64,000 nt of DNA. It comes from Scleromatobacter sp039920745. Its GTDB lineage: Bacteria > Pseudomonadota > Gammaproteobacteria > Burkholderiales > Burkholderiaceae_C. The translations under genes were made by a program, and so were the position numbers. This document shows, piece after piece, positions 24,679 through 33,414 of this stretch. How positions within the stretch are numbered: position 1 is the first letter of the stretch; each line of letters begins with the position of its first letter. Where the stretch lies: the NCBI GenBank assembly GCA_039920745.1, contig JBDSDD010000064.1, positions 1-64,000 on the forward strand. The letters run 5' to 3'. The notes below the pieces were generated by a model. It saw only the letters and a list, made by a program, of their open reading frames with translations. It was not told where the DNA came from and did not search any database.

Positions 24679-25704
24679 CTAGAGGTCGATCCGCGTGCAG
24701 GGGACCTGGATGGTCATCGTCTGGCCGAGCACGAGATTGGCCTGGCGCGACGGCACGTCGAGTTCCAGCGTGGAGAGCCAGCTCAGGAACGCGTGCCGGG
24801 ACTCGACGTCTTCCTCGAGCTCGTCGATCTGGTTGCGATTCCAGGGCTGGCGGAACGTCAGGCGGACGTCGAACGGGCACTTCATCAGCGTGGTGTCGAA
24901 GTAGATGCCGCCGCTCGCGAACGGTTTCACAGCCCTGAGGAACTGGGGCAGAGCCAGTTCCTTCAGCACCAGGCGATTGGCCTCGCCATCGAGGAAGAAG
25001 CTGTACTTGACCTGAATCTCGAACGGCACCATCTTGCCGCCGGGGCAGCTCATGCGCAGCGCCTCGACGCTGGGACGCACTGCGTGCTCGAATAGCCTGT
25101 CTCCACCGTCGTCCAACACGGTGATCTCGGGCGGCAGCGAGGTGTCGAAGAAGCGCAGCCGAACGACGACGTTGCCTTCCTTCCTCCGGCGGATGAGATC
25201 GCCGGGATACCTGGGCTTGGGGACATCCCGGCCGTTCGCGTCGACCACGCACGGCGACTGGGCGCCTTTCTGCTGCGCCTCGTCGAGCGGCAGCGTCAGG
25301 GCCACCTTGCGGCCGTCGTTCGGGACGAAATCGAAAATCTGCGTGAGCGTCACCGGCGCCGCGCCCGGCTGCAGACAGGGCACGCGCAGTTGCCTGGCGT
25401 AGTCGGAAATGGCCTCCTCGAATGGCTCGGAGGTGTCCGTGAGGAAGGTGACCGAGGGCGCGCTGCGCGCGTCATCGAACGTCAGCTTGACGCGGACGTA
25501 AGCGCCGCGCTTGATCTCCAGCATGCGCGGCGGGTAGACCGTCTTGGCCTGCTCGGCGACCGACGGCGACAGGCACTGCAATGCAGCGGACTGCGGCGGC
25601 CCGAGGTCGCCGGCCGCGAGCGCGGCGCGGGCGAGGCCCACCGCCAGCAGCAGGGCTGACGCGCGCGCAACCAGGGCTACCGGGCGACGCCGCGTCGAGC
25701 CCAT
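24679..25704 (-). CDS. Secreted protein with TonB-C-like repeats, unknown function
   Basis: This 341-residue protein has a signal peptide (ASALLLAVGLARAALAAG) and no other membrane helix. The body shows two or three regions like the C-terminal domain of TonB (YPPRMLEIKRGAYVRVKLTF; PRYPGDLIRRRKEGNVVVRLRF; then a weaker third), each followed by a beta-rich stretch. Unlike true TonB it lacks an N-terminal anchor and Pro-rich spacer, so it cannot transmit energy from ExbBD in the usual way. The start overlaps the tkt stop (TGATG), indicating translational coupling, and gap follows. I do not know its function; periplasmic binding is inference. Confidence 0.7.
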   Translation of the reverse strand: MGSTRRRPVALVARASALLLAVGLARAALAAGDLGPPQSAALQCLSPSVAEQAKTVYPPRMLEIKRGAYVRVKLTFDDARSAPSVTFLTDTSEPFEEAISDYARQLRVPCLQPGAAPVTLTQIFDFVPNDGRKVALTLPLDEAQQKGAQSPCVVDANGRDVPKPRYPGDLIRRRKEGNVVVRLRFFDTSLPPEITVLDDGGDRLFEHAVRPSVEALRMSCPGGKMVPFEIQVKYSFFLDGEANRLVLKELALPQFLRAVKPFASGGIYFDTTLMKCPFDVRLTFRQPWNRNQIDELEEDVESRHAFLSWLSTLELDVPSRQANLVLGQTMTIQVPCTRIDL

Positions 25705-27776
25705 CACTTGCCGACGACCTTGCGCGCCACGGCCACGATGTTGTCCACCGTGAACCCGAACAGCTTGAACAGGTCCGGCGCCGGCGCCGATTCGCCGAAG
25801 CGGTCCAAGCCGACGACGGCGGCGCAGCCGTACTTCCACCAGCCGTCGGTGACGCCGGCCTCGATGGCGATGCGCGGCACGTTGCGCGGCAGCACCTGCA
25901 CCTTGTACGACTCGGTCTGTCGGTCGAACACGCTCGTGCACGGCACCGAGACGACGCGCGCCGCGATCTTGAACTTGGCCAACGCCTCTTGCGCCTGCAG
26001 CGCCAGGTGCACTTCCGAGCCCGTGGCCATCAGCACGACCTGGGCCTTCTTGTTCAGGCCCACCTCGCTCGGCTCGGCCAGGATGTAGGCGCCCTGCGTG
26101 ATGACGTCGGCGTCGGCCTTGGGCAGGTAGGGCAGGTTCTGGCGCGACAGCAGCAGCGCGCTGGGGCGATGCTTCTGCACCAGGGCCATGGTCCAGGCGA
26201 CGGTGGTCTCCATCGTGTCGGCCGGACGCCAGACGTCCAGGCCCGGGATCAGGCGCAAGCTGGCGGCGTGCTCGACCGACTGGTGGGTGGGGCCGTCCTC
26301 GCCCAGGCCGATCGAGTCGTGGGTGAAGACATGGATGACGCGGCGCTTCATCAGCGCGGCCATGCGAATCGCGTTGCGGCTGTAGTCGCTGAACGTGAGG
26401 AAGGTGCCGCCGTAAGGGATGTAGCCGCCGTGCAACGCGACGCCGTTCATGATCGCGGCCATGCCGAACTCGCGCACGCCGTAGTTGATGTGGCGGCCGA
26501 TCTTGCCTTCGGTCGTCATCACCTGGCCTTCGGCGCCGAAGCGCAGCTGCGGCGTGCTGGAGGTGTTGGTCAGGTTGGAGCCGGTCAGGTCGGCGGAGCC
26601 GCCGAGCATTTCCGGCAGCTTGCCCGTGAAGGCTTCCAGCGCGATCTGGCTGGCCTTGCGGCTGGCGACGGTCTCGGACTTGGCGTGCGCGCCGGCGACG
26701 GCGTCGGCGGCGATCTCGGCGAAGTTGGCCGGCAGCTCGCCGATCATGCGGCGGTGGAATTCCTTGGCGAGTTCGGGGTGCGAGGCCTCGTAGGCGTCGA
26801 ACTCCTTGGTCCACTCGGCTTCGGCGGCAGCGCCGGCGGCCTTGGCGTCCCAGGCGGCGTAGATGTCGGCCGGCACGTCGAACGGCGGGTGGTTCCAGCC
26901 GAGCGCCTTGCGCGTCAGCTCGATCTCGGCAGCGCCCAGCGCCTCGCCGTGGGCCTTGGACGTGCCCGCGCGGTTGGGCGAGCCCTTGCCAATGACCGTC
27001 TTGCAGATGACCAGCGTCGGGCGCGTCGTGCTCTTGAGCGCTTCCGCGATGGCGGCGTCGACGACGTCGATGTCGTGGCCGTCGACCTGGTCGACCACGT
27101 TCCAGCCGTAGGCGACGAAGCGGGCGCGCACGTCATCGATGTACCAGGGCGCGACCTGGCCGTCGATCGAGATGCCGTTGTCGTCATACACGGCGACCAG
27201 CTTGTTGAGCTTCCACGCGCCGGCGAGCGCGCAGGCTTCGTGGCTGATGCCTTCCATCAGGCAGCCGTCGCCCATGAAGACGTAGGTGTGGTGGTCGACG
27301 ATCTCGTGGCCGGGGCGGTTGAACTCGGCGGCCAGCAGCTTCTCGGCCAGCGCCATGCCGACGGCGTTCGCCAGGCCCTGGCCCAGCGGGCCGGTGGTGG
27401 TTTCGACGCCGGGCGTGACGTCCACTTCCGGGTGGCCGGCCGTGCGGCTGTGAAGCTTGCGGAAGTTCTTCAGCTCGTCGATCGGCAGGTCGTAGCCGGT
27501 CAGGTGCAGCAGCGCGTACTGCAGCATCGAGCCGTGACCGTTGGACAGCACGAAGCGGTCGCGGTTGTGCCAGTGCGGGTTGGCCGGGTTGTGCTGGAGG
27601 TGACGGCTCCACAGCGCGACGGCGATGTCGGCCATGCCCATCGGCGCGCCCGGGTGGCCGGAGTTGGCGGCCTGGACGGCGTCCATCGCGAGCGCGCGGA
27701 TGGCGTTGGCCATCTGCGTGGGCATCGGGGTGACGGTGGGGGTGGCGGCGGGAACGACGTTCGAGATCTCGGACAT
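25704..27776 (-). CDS. tkt: Transketolase
   Basis: This 690-residue thiamine-diphosphate enzyme transfers two-carbon units in the pentose phosphate pathway. The N-terminal half has SGHPGAPMGMADIAVALW, NRDRFVLSNGHGSMLQYALL, GPLGQGLANAVGMALAEK and the ThDP motif GDGCLMEGISHEA...YDDN. The pyrimidine domain has GGTFLTFSDYSRNAIRMAAL and THDSIGLGEDGPTHQ. Length is normal. It is the first gene of the leftward tkt, TonB-C-like, gap set, and is divergent from the murU-like gene. Confidence 0.97.
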   Translation of the reverse strand: MSEISNVVPAATPTVTPMPTQMANAIRALAMDAVQAANSGHPGAPMGMADIAVALWSRHLQHNPANPHWHNRDRFVLSNGHGSMLQYALLHLTGYDLPIDELKNFRKLHSRTAGHPEVDVTPGVETTTGPLGQGLANAVGMALAEKLLAAEFNRPGHEIVDHHTYVFMGDGCLMEGISHEACALAGAWKLNKLVAVYDDNGISIDGQVAPWYIDDVRARFVAYGWNVVDQVDGHDIDVVDAAIAEALKSTTRPTLVICKTVIGKGSPNRAGTSKAHGEALGAAEIELTRKALGWNHPPFDVPADIYAAWDAKAAGAAAEAEWTKEFDAYEASHPELAKEFHRRMIGELPANFAEIAADAVAGAHAKSETVASRKASQIALEAFTGKLPEMLGGSADLTGSNLTNTSSTPQLRFGAEGQVMTTEGKIGRHINYGVREFGMAAIMNGVALHGGYIPYGGTFLTFSDYSRNAIRMAALMKRRVIHVFTHDSIGLGEDGPTHQSVEHAASLRLIPGLDVWRPADTMETTVAWTMALVQKHRPSALLLSRQNLPYLPKADADVITQGAYILAEPSEVGLNKKAQVVLMATGSEVHLALQAQEALAKFKIAARVVSVPCTSVFDRQTESYKVQVLPRNVPRIAIEAGVTDGWWKYGCAAVVGLDRFGESAPAPDLFKLFGFTVDNIVAVARKVVGK

Positions 27777-27904
27777 GGACGACTCTTTTTAGGGCGGAAT
27801 GCGGCGGGGCGGAACCGGCGATTTTAGACGGGCGGGCGGCAAACGCGGGGAAAACCCGGCGACGGCCCTGAAGTTGCGCTCCAGCGCATCACTACACTGG
27901 GGCC

Positions 27905-28591
27905 ATGAAGGCATTGATCCTGGCCGCGGGCCGCGGCGAACGCATGCGCCCGCTGAGCGACCACACCCCCAAGCCCTTGCTGCCGGTGCACGGCAAGCCG
28001 CTGATCGAATGGCACCTCGAGGCGCTTGCGCGAGCGGGCGTGCGCGAGGTCGTCGTCAACACCGCCTGGCTGGAAGAGCAGTTCCCGGCGGCGCTGGGCA
28101 ACGGCTCGCGCTACGGCGTGCACATCGACTACTCGTTCGAGGGCCGCGACCACGGGCAGGCGCTGGAGACCGCGGGCGGCATCGCCAAGGCCCTGCCGCT
28201 GCTGGGCGAGACGTTCTGGGTCGTCTCCGGCGACATCTGGGCCCCCGAGTTCAAGTTCGCGAGCGCCGACGCGCACGCATTCGAGCGCAGCGGCGCCCTC
28301 GGCGATCTCTGGTTCGTGCCCAACCGATCGTGGCACCCCGCGGGTGACTTCGGCATCGACGCCGACGGCCTGGCCAGCCGAGCATCCACGCCCAGGCTGA
28401 CCTACGCCAACGTCGCGCTGTTCCGGGCCGAGCTGTTCCGCGACGTCGCGCCCGGCACGCGGCTGGCGCTGCGGCCCAAGTTCGAGGAAGCGATCGACCG
28501 GCGCGCCCTGCGCGCGCAACGCTGGGACGGGCGCTGGGACAACCTGGGCACGCCGGAGCAGTTGGCCGCGCTCAACGCAGCCCCCGGTTGA
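27905..28591 (+). CDS. murU: Nucleotidyltransferase, MurU-like (N-acetylmuramate-1-phosphate uridylyltransferase)
   Basis: This 228-residue protein has the nucleotidyltransferase signature MKALILAAGRGERMRPLSD and TPKPLLPVHGKPLIEWHLEA, with the metal-binding Asp in VVSGDIWAPEF. Length and sequence fit MurU, which activates MurNAc-1-phosphate to UDP-MurNAc in a cell-wall recycling route found in pseudomonads and many betaproteobacteria. The partner kinase amgK, usually adjacent, is not in the window, so the exact substrate is less certain; a general sugar-1-phosphate nucleotidyltransferase remains possible. Confidence 0.78.
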   Translation: MKALILAAGRGERMRPLSDHTPKPLLPVHGKPLIEWHLEALARAGVREVVVNTAWLEEQFPAALGNGSRYGVHIDYSFEGRDHGQALETAGGIAKALPLLGETFWVVSGDIWAPEFKFASADAHAFERSGALGDLWFVPNRSWHPAGDFGIDADGLASRASTPRLTYANVALFRAELFRDVAPGTRLALRPKFEEAIDRRALRAQRWDGRWDNLGTPEQLAALNAAPG

Positions 28592-28678
28592 CCGGACGAC
28601 CACCGCTTCTACCCGGCGCGCTGCCTATACTGCGCACGGTATGGAGCGAACGTCGCGCCGAACCCGAACTGCCGCTAC

Positions 28679-29050
28679 ATGCACATATCGCACAAGCAAG
28701 CCCAGGCCCTCCAGCAACCGGTCGCGGACGCCTTCCCGCGGCGAGCCGCCAGATTCCTGCAGGACGAATACCCGGACCTGGCACGCGCAGTCGGCCCGCA
28801 GGCGTTCGACGCACTCGTCGCGCATGGCCAGCAGCGGGCCGTGCGCTACGGTTTCACCAGTGAGCGCGACATCGTGCACTACCTGCTCGTGATGCTGTAC
28901 CTCGGGGCCCGCTTCGACGAGGATCCCGCGCTCGTCACGCTGCGCCCCTTCCTCGACGCGAAGTCCACGATGTCGCCCCAATGGCGCCTGCATTTGCTGT
29001 TCGGCGCCGCTCGCCGCCGCCCCGAGCCTGGAGCGCCGCATGCCAGTTGA
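28679..29050 (+). CDS. Small helical protein, first gene of effector-like cassette A
   Basis: This 123-residue protein has no signal peptide or membrane helix. It is predicted largely helical: FPRRAARFLQDEYPDL, then GFTSERDIVHYLLVMLYLG. The same general pattern, an aromatic/Arg helix followed about 30 residues later by xSExDxxxxxxxxxxxLG, is seen in the small gene at 48859-49299, which also opens a cassette. It overlaps the next gene by 11 bases, so they are translationally coupled. A TATACT box at 28626-28631 may be its promoter. I recall such small proteins beside secreted effector genes and suggest an adaptor or chaperone, but this is inference. Confidence 0.65.
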   Translation: MHISHKQAQALQQPVADAFPRRAARFLQDEYPDLARAVGPQAFDALVAHGQQRAVRYGFTSERDIVHYLLVMLYLGARFDEDPALVTLRPFLDAKSTMSPQWRLHLLFGAARRRPEPGAPHAS

Positions 29051-29612
29051 CAAGTCCGGCGACAACGCCAAGCCCGAGTTCAGTGCGAGCGAGCCCGGTG
29101 CGCCGGTGTGTGCCTGTGGCGGCACTGCGCCCTTCGATCCTTCCTACGTGACGTCCACGGTTCCCGAGGATCTGCAGCCCGACCCTCGTGGCGTCTACGG
29201 CTACGTCCCCAAGCCCGACACGGAATTCACGAAGCCCGACTGGCCGGACTGGACAGACAAGGAAGCGGTGGCGAAGGCAAAACTGGTGCGCGTCGCCTAT
29301 CACCAGGGACTTGAAGACGAGAAGGCCTGGGTCGCCGACATGCGCGAGAAGGGCGCCAGCGACGATACGATCGCTCGCGAGTTGGTGGACATTCGAAACA
29401 AGGCGCGCCTGTCCAAGTACTCGGAAGACAAGCTGCCGATGATTTACGAACGCAATCAGAACAAGTACCAGAACAAGTACGGCCCGACGTACGAGTCGCT
29501 GCTCAAGACGTACAGGACTCCTGCCGCGGTCATCCTCGCCGGCACCCGAAGCAACACCGGCATGGACGTGCTGTGCGGTGTCGCCACCGTGGTTCCCCAG
29601 GCCAAGCTCTAA
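29040..29612 (+). CDS. Effector/toxin candidate of cassette A, unknown function
   Basis: This 190-residue soluble protein lacks a signal peptide. A short Cys-containing N-terminus (APVCACGGTAPFDPS) leads to a Pro/Asp-rich stretch (YGYVPKPDTEFTKPDWPDW), then a charged helical C-terminal domain (IARELVDIRNKARLSKYSED; ERNQNKYQNKYGPTYESLL; GTRSNTGMDVLCG). The last part resembles, from memory, C-terminal regions of proteins near type VI or Rhs-type secretion genes, but I cannot name a family or a catalytic site. Its context, between a small helper and a small acidic protein, suggests a toxin with immunity. No secretion machinery is nearby. Confidence 0.55.
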   Translation: MPVDKSGDNAKPEFSASEPGAPVCACGGTAPFDPSYVTSTVPEDLQPDPRGVYGYVPKPDTEFTKPDWPDWTDKEAVAKAKLVRVAYHQGLEDEKAWVADMREKGASDDTIARELVDIRNKARLSKYSEDKLPMIYERNQNKYQNKYGPTYESLLKTYRTPAAVILAGTRSNTGMDVLCGVATVVPQAKL

Positions 29613-29623
29613 GGACACATCCC

Positions 29624-30049
29624 ATGTCTCGCCAGATCCTCCTCCAGCGTGTCCAGGGGCCCAGCCAAGCGCTGCTCCTGGATGTCGCCACCGGCCGCGC
29701 GACACCCGCGGACGTATCGCCGGATGCGCCGGCCCACGGCACGCTGGCGACCATCGAAGGCCAGGACTTCGCACTCTATGCCGACCAGCACCAGCTCTGG
29801 TTGCAGTGGAACGACAGCCGCTGGCCGCTGGTCAGTGCGTCCATGAAGTACGGCCATGACCTCTCCGCTGAAACGACCACGTTCAGCGTCAACGGCCGCG
29901 CTCTCACCTATCCGGCATGGTGGAGAGGCGACGCGACCTACGAGCCGCTTGTTCCGGAGCAGGACGAGTTGGAAGACTGGCTGGCCTACGCCATGGCGGT
30001 GAAGTCCGACCCGGCGCTGCAAGCCACGCTGCTCGAGGGCTGGAGCTGA
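29624..30049 (+). CDS. Immunity-protein candidate of cassette A, unknown function
   Basis: This 141-residue cytoplasmic protein has a good ribosome site (AAGGA) before ATG 29624 and follows the effector candidate after 11 bases. It is beta-rich at the N-terminus (RQILLQRVQGPSQALLLDV; DFALYADQHQLWLQWNDSRW) and has an acidic C-terminal helical part (PEQDELEDWLAYAMAVKSD). I recognise no domain. Size, acidity and place after a toxin candidate fit an immunity protein, which is inference. It ends 21 bases before the convergent aldo/keto reductase gene. Confidence 0.55.
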   Translation: MSRQILLQRVQGPSQALLLDVATGRATPADVSPDAPAHGTLATIEGQDFALYADQHQLWLQWNDSRWPLVSASMKYGHDLSAETTTFSVNGRALTYPAWWRGDATYEPLVPEQDELEDWLAYAMAVKSDPALQATLLEGWS

Positions 30050-30070
30050 CTCCAGGCGGCACCCCAGCCA

Positions 30071-31054
30071 CTACGGGGCCAGCGGCTTCGTGATCTCGTC
30101 GATCCGCGCCATCACGTCCGGCGTCAGCTTCGCGATGATGTCCGCCGCCTTCAGGTTGTCCTTGAGCTGCGCGACGCTCGAGGCGCCCGTGATGACGCTG
30201 CTGACGCGCGGGTTCTTCGCGACCCACGCGATCGCGAGCTGAGCGGTCGTCGCGCCCAGGTCGCGCGCGATCGGCTCCAGCTTGGCGACGGCCGCGTTCT
30301 TGGCCTGGTCGGTGAGCCCGTCCTGCAGGAAGCTCATGTTGGCCATCGCGCCGCGGCTGTCGCTGGGGATGCCGGCCTTGTACTTGCCGGTGAGCAGGCC
30401 GGACGCCAGCGGGCTCCAGGTGGTCAGGCCCAGGCCGATGTCGTCGTACAGGCGCGCGAACTCCTTCTCGACCTTCTCGCGGTGGAACAGGTGGTACTGC
30501 GGCTGCTCGACGACGGGCTTGTGCAGGTGGTGCTTGTCGGCGATGTCCCAGGCGGCGCGGATGTCGGCGGCCGACCATTCGCTGGTGCCCCAGTAGAGCG
30601 CCTTGCCCTGGGTGATCATGTCGCTCATCGCGTGCACGGTCTCCTCGATGGGCGTGTTCGGGTCGCTGCGATGGCAGTAGACGAGGTCGAGGTGATCCAG
30701 GCCGAAGCGCTGCAGCGAGCCGTCGATGGCCTGCATCAGGTACTTGCGGTTGAGCGTGTTCTTGCGGTTGACGGTGACGCCGCCTGCATCCGGCAGGCCC
30801 CAGAAGAACTTGGTCGACACCGTGTAGTTCAGGCGCGCCCAGCCCAGCTTCTTCAGCGCCGCGCCCATCACCTCCTCGCTCTTGCCGCCGGCGTAGGCCT
30901 CGGCGTTGTCGAAGAAGTTCACGCCGTTGTCGTAGGCCGCGGCCATCATCTCGACGGCGGCGTCGACGTCCACCTGGTTGGCGTAGGTGACCCAGGAACC
31001 GAGCGACAGTTCGCTCACTTGCAGGCCGGCGCGGCCCAGTCGTCGATATTGCAT
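30071..31054 (-). CDS. Aldo/keto reductase, potassium-channel-beta-subunit-like
   Basis: This 327-residue NADPH-dependent oxidoreductase has the AKR catalytic set: Asp49 and Tyr54 (NFFDNAEAYAGGKSEEVMG), Lys82 (VSTKFFWG) and His128 (YCHRSD). The sequence start MQYRRLGRAGLQVSELSLGS and the block SEWSAADIRAAW place it near the Kv-beta/YghZ-like group. The C-terminal cofactor loop is VITGASSVAQLKDNL. Physiological substrates of this group are usually broad carbonyls. It is divergent from the UbiH-like gene. Enzyme class is secure; substrate is unknown. Confidence 0.92.
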   Translation of the reverse strand: MQYRRLGRAGLQVSELSLGSWVTYANQVDVDAAVEMMAAAYDNGVNFFDNAEAYAGGKSEEVMGAALKKLGWARLNYTVSTKFFWGLPDAGGVTVNRKNTLNRKYLMQAIDGSLQRFGLDHLDLVYCHRSDPNTPIEETVHAMSDMITQGKALYWGTSEWSAADIRAAWDIADKHHLHKPVVEQPQYHLFHREKVEKEFARLYDDIGLGLTTWSPLASGLLTGKYKAGIPSDSRGAMANMSFLQDGLTDQAKNAAVAKLEPIARDLGATTAQLAIAWVAKNPRVSSVITGASSVAQLKDNLKAADIIAKLTPDVMARIDEITKPLAP

Positions 31055-31139
31055 TGGCGGATCTCCATTTCGCACCTGCGCATCAACACGACCGCAGGCA
31101 TCGGGCCACAATAGCATTCCCACGCTGACCCTCGCATCC

Positions 31140-32402
31140 ATGGTGACAACGCACGACACGCAACGAACGGCCCCGCCGCGGCTGGCGGTGATCGGCGGCG
31201 GCCCGGTGGGCTTGTCGCTGGCCCTGCTCGCGCGCCAGCGCTGCCCAGGCTGGTCGATCAGCGTGTTCGACACGCGCGACGCGGCCAAGGACATCACCGG
31301 CGACCCGCGCACCCTCGCGCTGTCGCTGGGCAGCGTGCAGATGCTCGAACGGCTGAAGGTCTGGCCCGGGGCCCAGGCCGCGCCGATCCGCCAGGTGCAC
31401 GTGTCGCAGGCGCCGCCCACCTTGTCGACGCCGTTCGGCGACCCGGTGGTGCACATCCGCGCTGATGAATTGAACGTGCCCATGCTTGGCGCGGTGCTCA
31501 GCTACGGCTCGCTGCTGGCGCCACTTCAGCAGGCCTTCCTCGACGCCTGCGCCACGCGGGGCGGCGCCCTCGGCACGCTGGCGGCCGGGCTGCACGCGCG
31601 CTTCGGCACCGCGGTGGCCGACGTCGCCACCGACGCCGACGCGGTGCTCGTGACGCCAGACGGCGGCGTCGCCGAACGCTTCGACCTCGCCGTGATCGCC
31701 GAAGGTGGCGTGTTCGCCGAGCAGCCGCGCAAGGGCGTCACGCACGACTACCAGCAGACTGCCTGGATCGGCACGGTCACGCTCGAAGGCGCGACGCCGG
31801 GCCTGGCGATGGAGCGCTTCACGCGCGACGGCCCGCTGGCGCTGCTGCCGCTGCCCGCGCTGCCCGGCGCCGATCCCAGGACGTCACGTGCCGCGCTCGT
31901 CTGGTGCGTGGACAGCACGGACGATCCCGTTGCGCCGCTGACCGACGCGCAACGTTTGGCCGTGCTGGCCACGCGCTTGCCGGCGGAGGTCGGCACGCCG
32001 GTGGCGATCTCCGCGCTGAAGTCGTTCGCGCTCGGGCTCAACGCCGAACGCAGCCTGGTCGACGGTCGGGTCGTGCGCATCGGCAACGCGGCGCAGACGC
32101 TGCATCCCGTGGCCGGCCAGGGGCTGAACCTCGGGTTGCGCGACGCGTTCCTGCTCGTCGACCGGTTGGCTGACGGCGCACAGGCCACAGATTTTGGCAT
32201 CGCGCGCGCCCTGCGCGGGCTCGCGTTCGCCCGCGCACCCGACCGCTGGAGCGTCATCGGTGCCACGGACTTCCTCGCGCGCAGCTTCACGTGGCAAGCA
32301 CCAGGCCTCGCGGCCGCACGCGGGCTGGGCCTGGCCGCGCTGCAGGCCGTCCCCGCGTTCAAGCGCGCGTTCGCCCGCCAGATGATGTTCGGCTGGCGCT
32401 GA
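31140..32402 (+). CDS. UbiH/Coq6-family FAD-dependent monooxygenase
   Basis: This 420-residue flavoprotein has the FAD-binding start LAVIGGGPVGLSLALLARQ, an internal block ITGDPRTLALSLGSVQMLERL typical of ubiquinone hydroxylases, and the second FAD motif RVVRIGNAAQTLHPVAGQGLN. It most likely hydroxylates a ubiquinone precursor (UbiH or UbiI step), but the exact ring position cannot be told from sequence alone. It is divergent from the aldo/keto reductase gene and is followed by a PfkB kinase gene after 29 bases, perhaps co-transcribed. Confidence 0.88.
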   Translation: MVTTHDTQRTAPPRLAVIGGGPVGLSLALLARQRCPGWSISVFDTRDAAKDITGDPRTLALSLGSVQMLERLKVWPGAQAAPIRQVHVSQAPPTLSTPFGDPVVHIRADELNVPMLGAVLSYGSLLAPLQQAFLDACATRGGALGTLAAGLHARFGTAVADVATDADAVLVTPDGGVAERFDLAVIAEGGVFAEQPRKGVTHDYQQTAWIGTVTLEGATPGLAMERFTRDGPLALLPLPALPGADPRTSRAALVWCVDSTDDPVAPLTDAQRLAVLATRLPAEVGTPVAISALKSFALGLNAERSLVDGRVVRIGNAAQTLHPVAGQGLNLGLRDAFLLVDRLADGAQATDFGIARALRGLAFARAPDRWSVIGATDFLARSFTWQAPGLAAARGLGLAALQAVPAFKRAFARQMMFGWR

Positions 32403-32431
32403 ACCCTTCAATCGAATCGAGAGAGACAAGC

Positions 32432-33364
32432 ATGTTCGTGGTCGCGGGCGAAGCCCTGATGGATGTGTTCACCGGCGCGACGACGCCCACCGGCATCGCG
32501 CTCGACGCGCGCATCGGCGGCTCGCCGCTGAACGTGGCGTTCGGCCTCGCGCGCATGGGCCAGCAGGTCGCCTTCCTCGGCGGCATCTCCAGCGGCGAGC
32601 TGGGCAACCGGCTGGTGGACGCACTGCGCGCCGAAGGCGTGTCGCTGGACGCCGTGCACCGCAGCGCCGCGCCCACCACGATCAGCCTGATCGGCGTCGA
32701 CGCCAAGGGCGTGCCCGAGTACGCGTTCTACGGCGCCGGCGCGGCCGACCGCACGCTGCCGCTCGCCGCGCTGGAATGCATGCCCGCCGACGCACGCCTG
32801 CTGCACGTCGGCTCGTACACGATGGTGGTGGGCGACACCGCCGCCACGCAGCGAGCGCTGGTCGACCGGGTGTGCGGCAAGATGGTGGTCAGCTACGACC
32901 CGAACCTGCGCCTGAACGTCGAGCCCGACCTGGACGTGTGGCGAGCGACGCTCGAATGGATGCTGCCACGCACCGACGTGCTCAAGCTCAGCGACGAGGA
33001 TCTCGGCCTGCTCTATCCCGGCATCGACCCGGCCGCGTTCGCCGCCGACTGCCTGGGCAAGGGTGCCGGCCTTGTCGCGCTGACGCGCGGCGGCAAGGGC
33101 GCGTTCGCCTGGCATGCCAGCGGCATCGTCGACGTGCCGCCGGTGATCGTCGACGTGATCGACACCGTGGGCGCCGGCGACACCTTCCAGGCCTCCCTGC
33201 TGACACGCCTGGACGAGCTGGGCGCGCTGTCGCCCGACGGCGTGCGCGGCATGAGCGCCGAGACGCTGCTGGACGCGATGCGCTTCGCGAGCCAGGCGGC
33301 CGCGATCACCTGCTCGCGGCGCGGCGCCGACCTGCCGCGTCGCGCCGAACTCGGGATCCGCTGA
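32432..33364 (+). CDS. PfkB-family carbohydrate kinase (fructokinase-like)
   Basis: This 310-residue sugar kinase has the PfkB N-terminal signature IGGSPLNVAFGLARMGQQV and the C-terminal signature DVIDTVGAGDTFQASLL with the catalytic Asp. The sugar-contact part resembles fructokinases (FLGGISSGELGNRLVDALRAEGV). No sugar transporter or regulator adjoins it, so fructose is a guess by family similarity. It follows the UbiH-like gene and converges with the AraC regulator gene. Confidence 0.9.
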   Translation: MFVVAGEALMDVFTGATTPTGIALDARIGGSPLNVAFGLARMGQQVAFLGGISSGELGNRLVDALRAEGVSLDAVHRSAAPTTISLIGVDAKGVPEYAFYGAGAADRTLPLAALECMPADARLLHVGSYTMVVGDTAATQRALVDRVCGKMVVSYDPNLRLNVEPDLDVWRATLEWMLPRTDVLKLSDEDLGLLYPGIDPAAFAADCLGKGAGLVALTRGGKGAFAWHASGIVDVPPVIVDVIDTVGAGDTFQASLLTRLDELGALSPDGVRGMSAETLLDAMRFASQAAAITCSRRGADLPRRAELGIR

Positions 33365-33414
33365 GCGATCGGCCTGACGGCGGCCGCCGGCCTGCGCGTG
33401 TCGCAGCGACGGCG

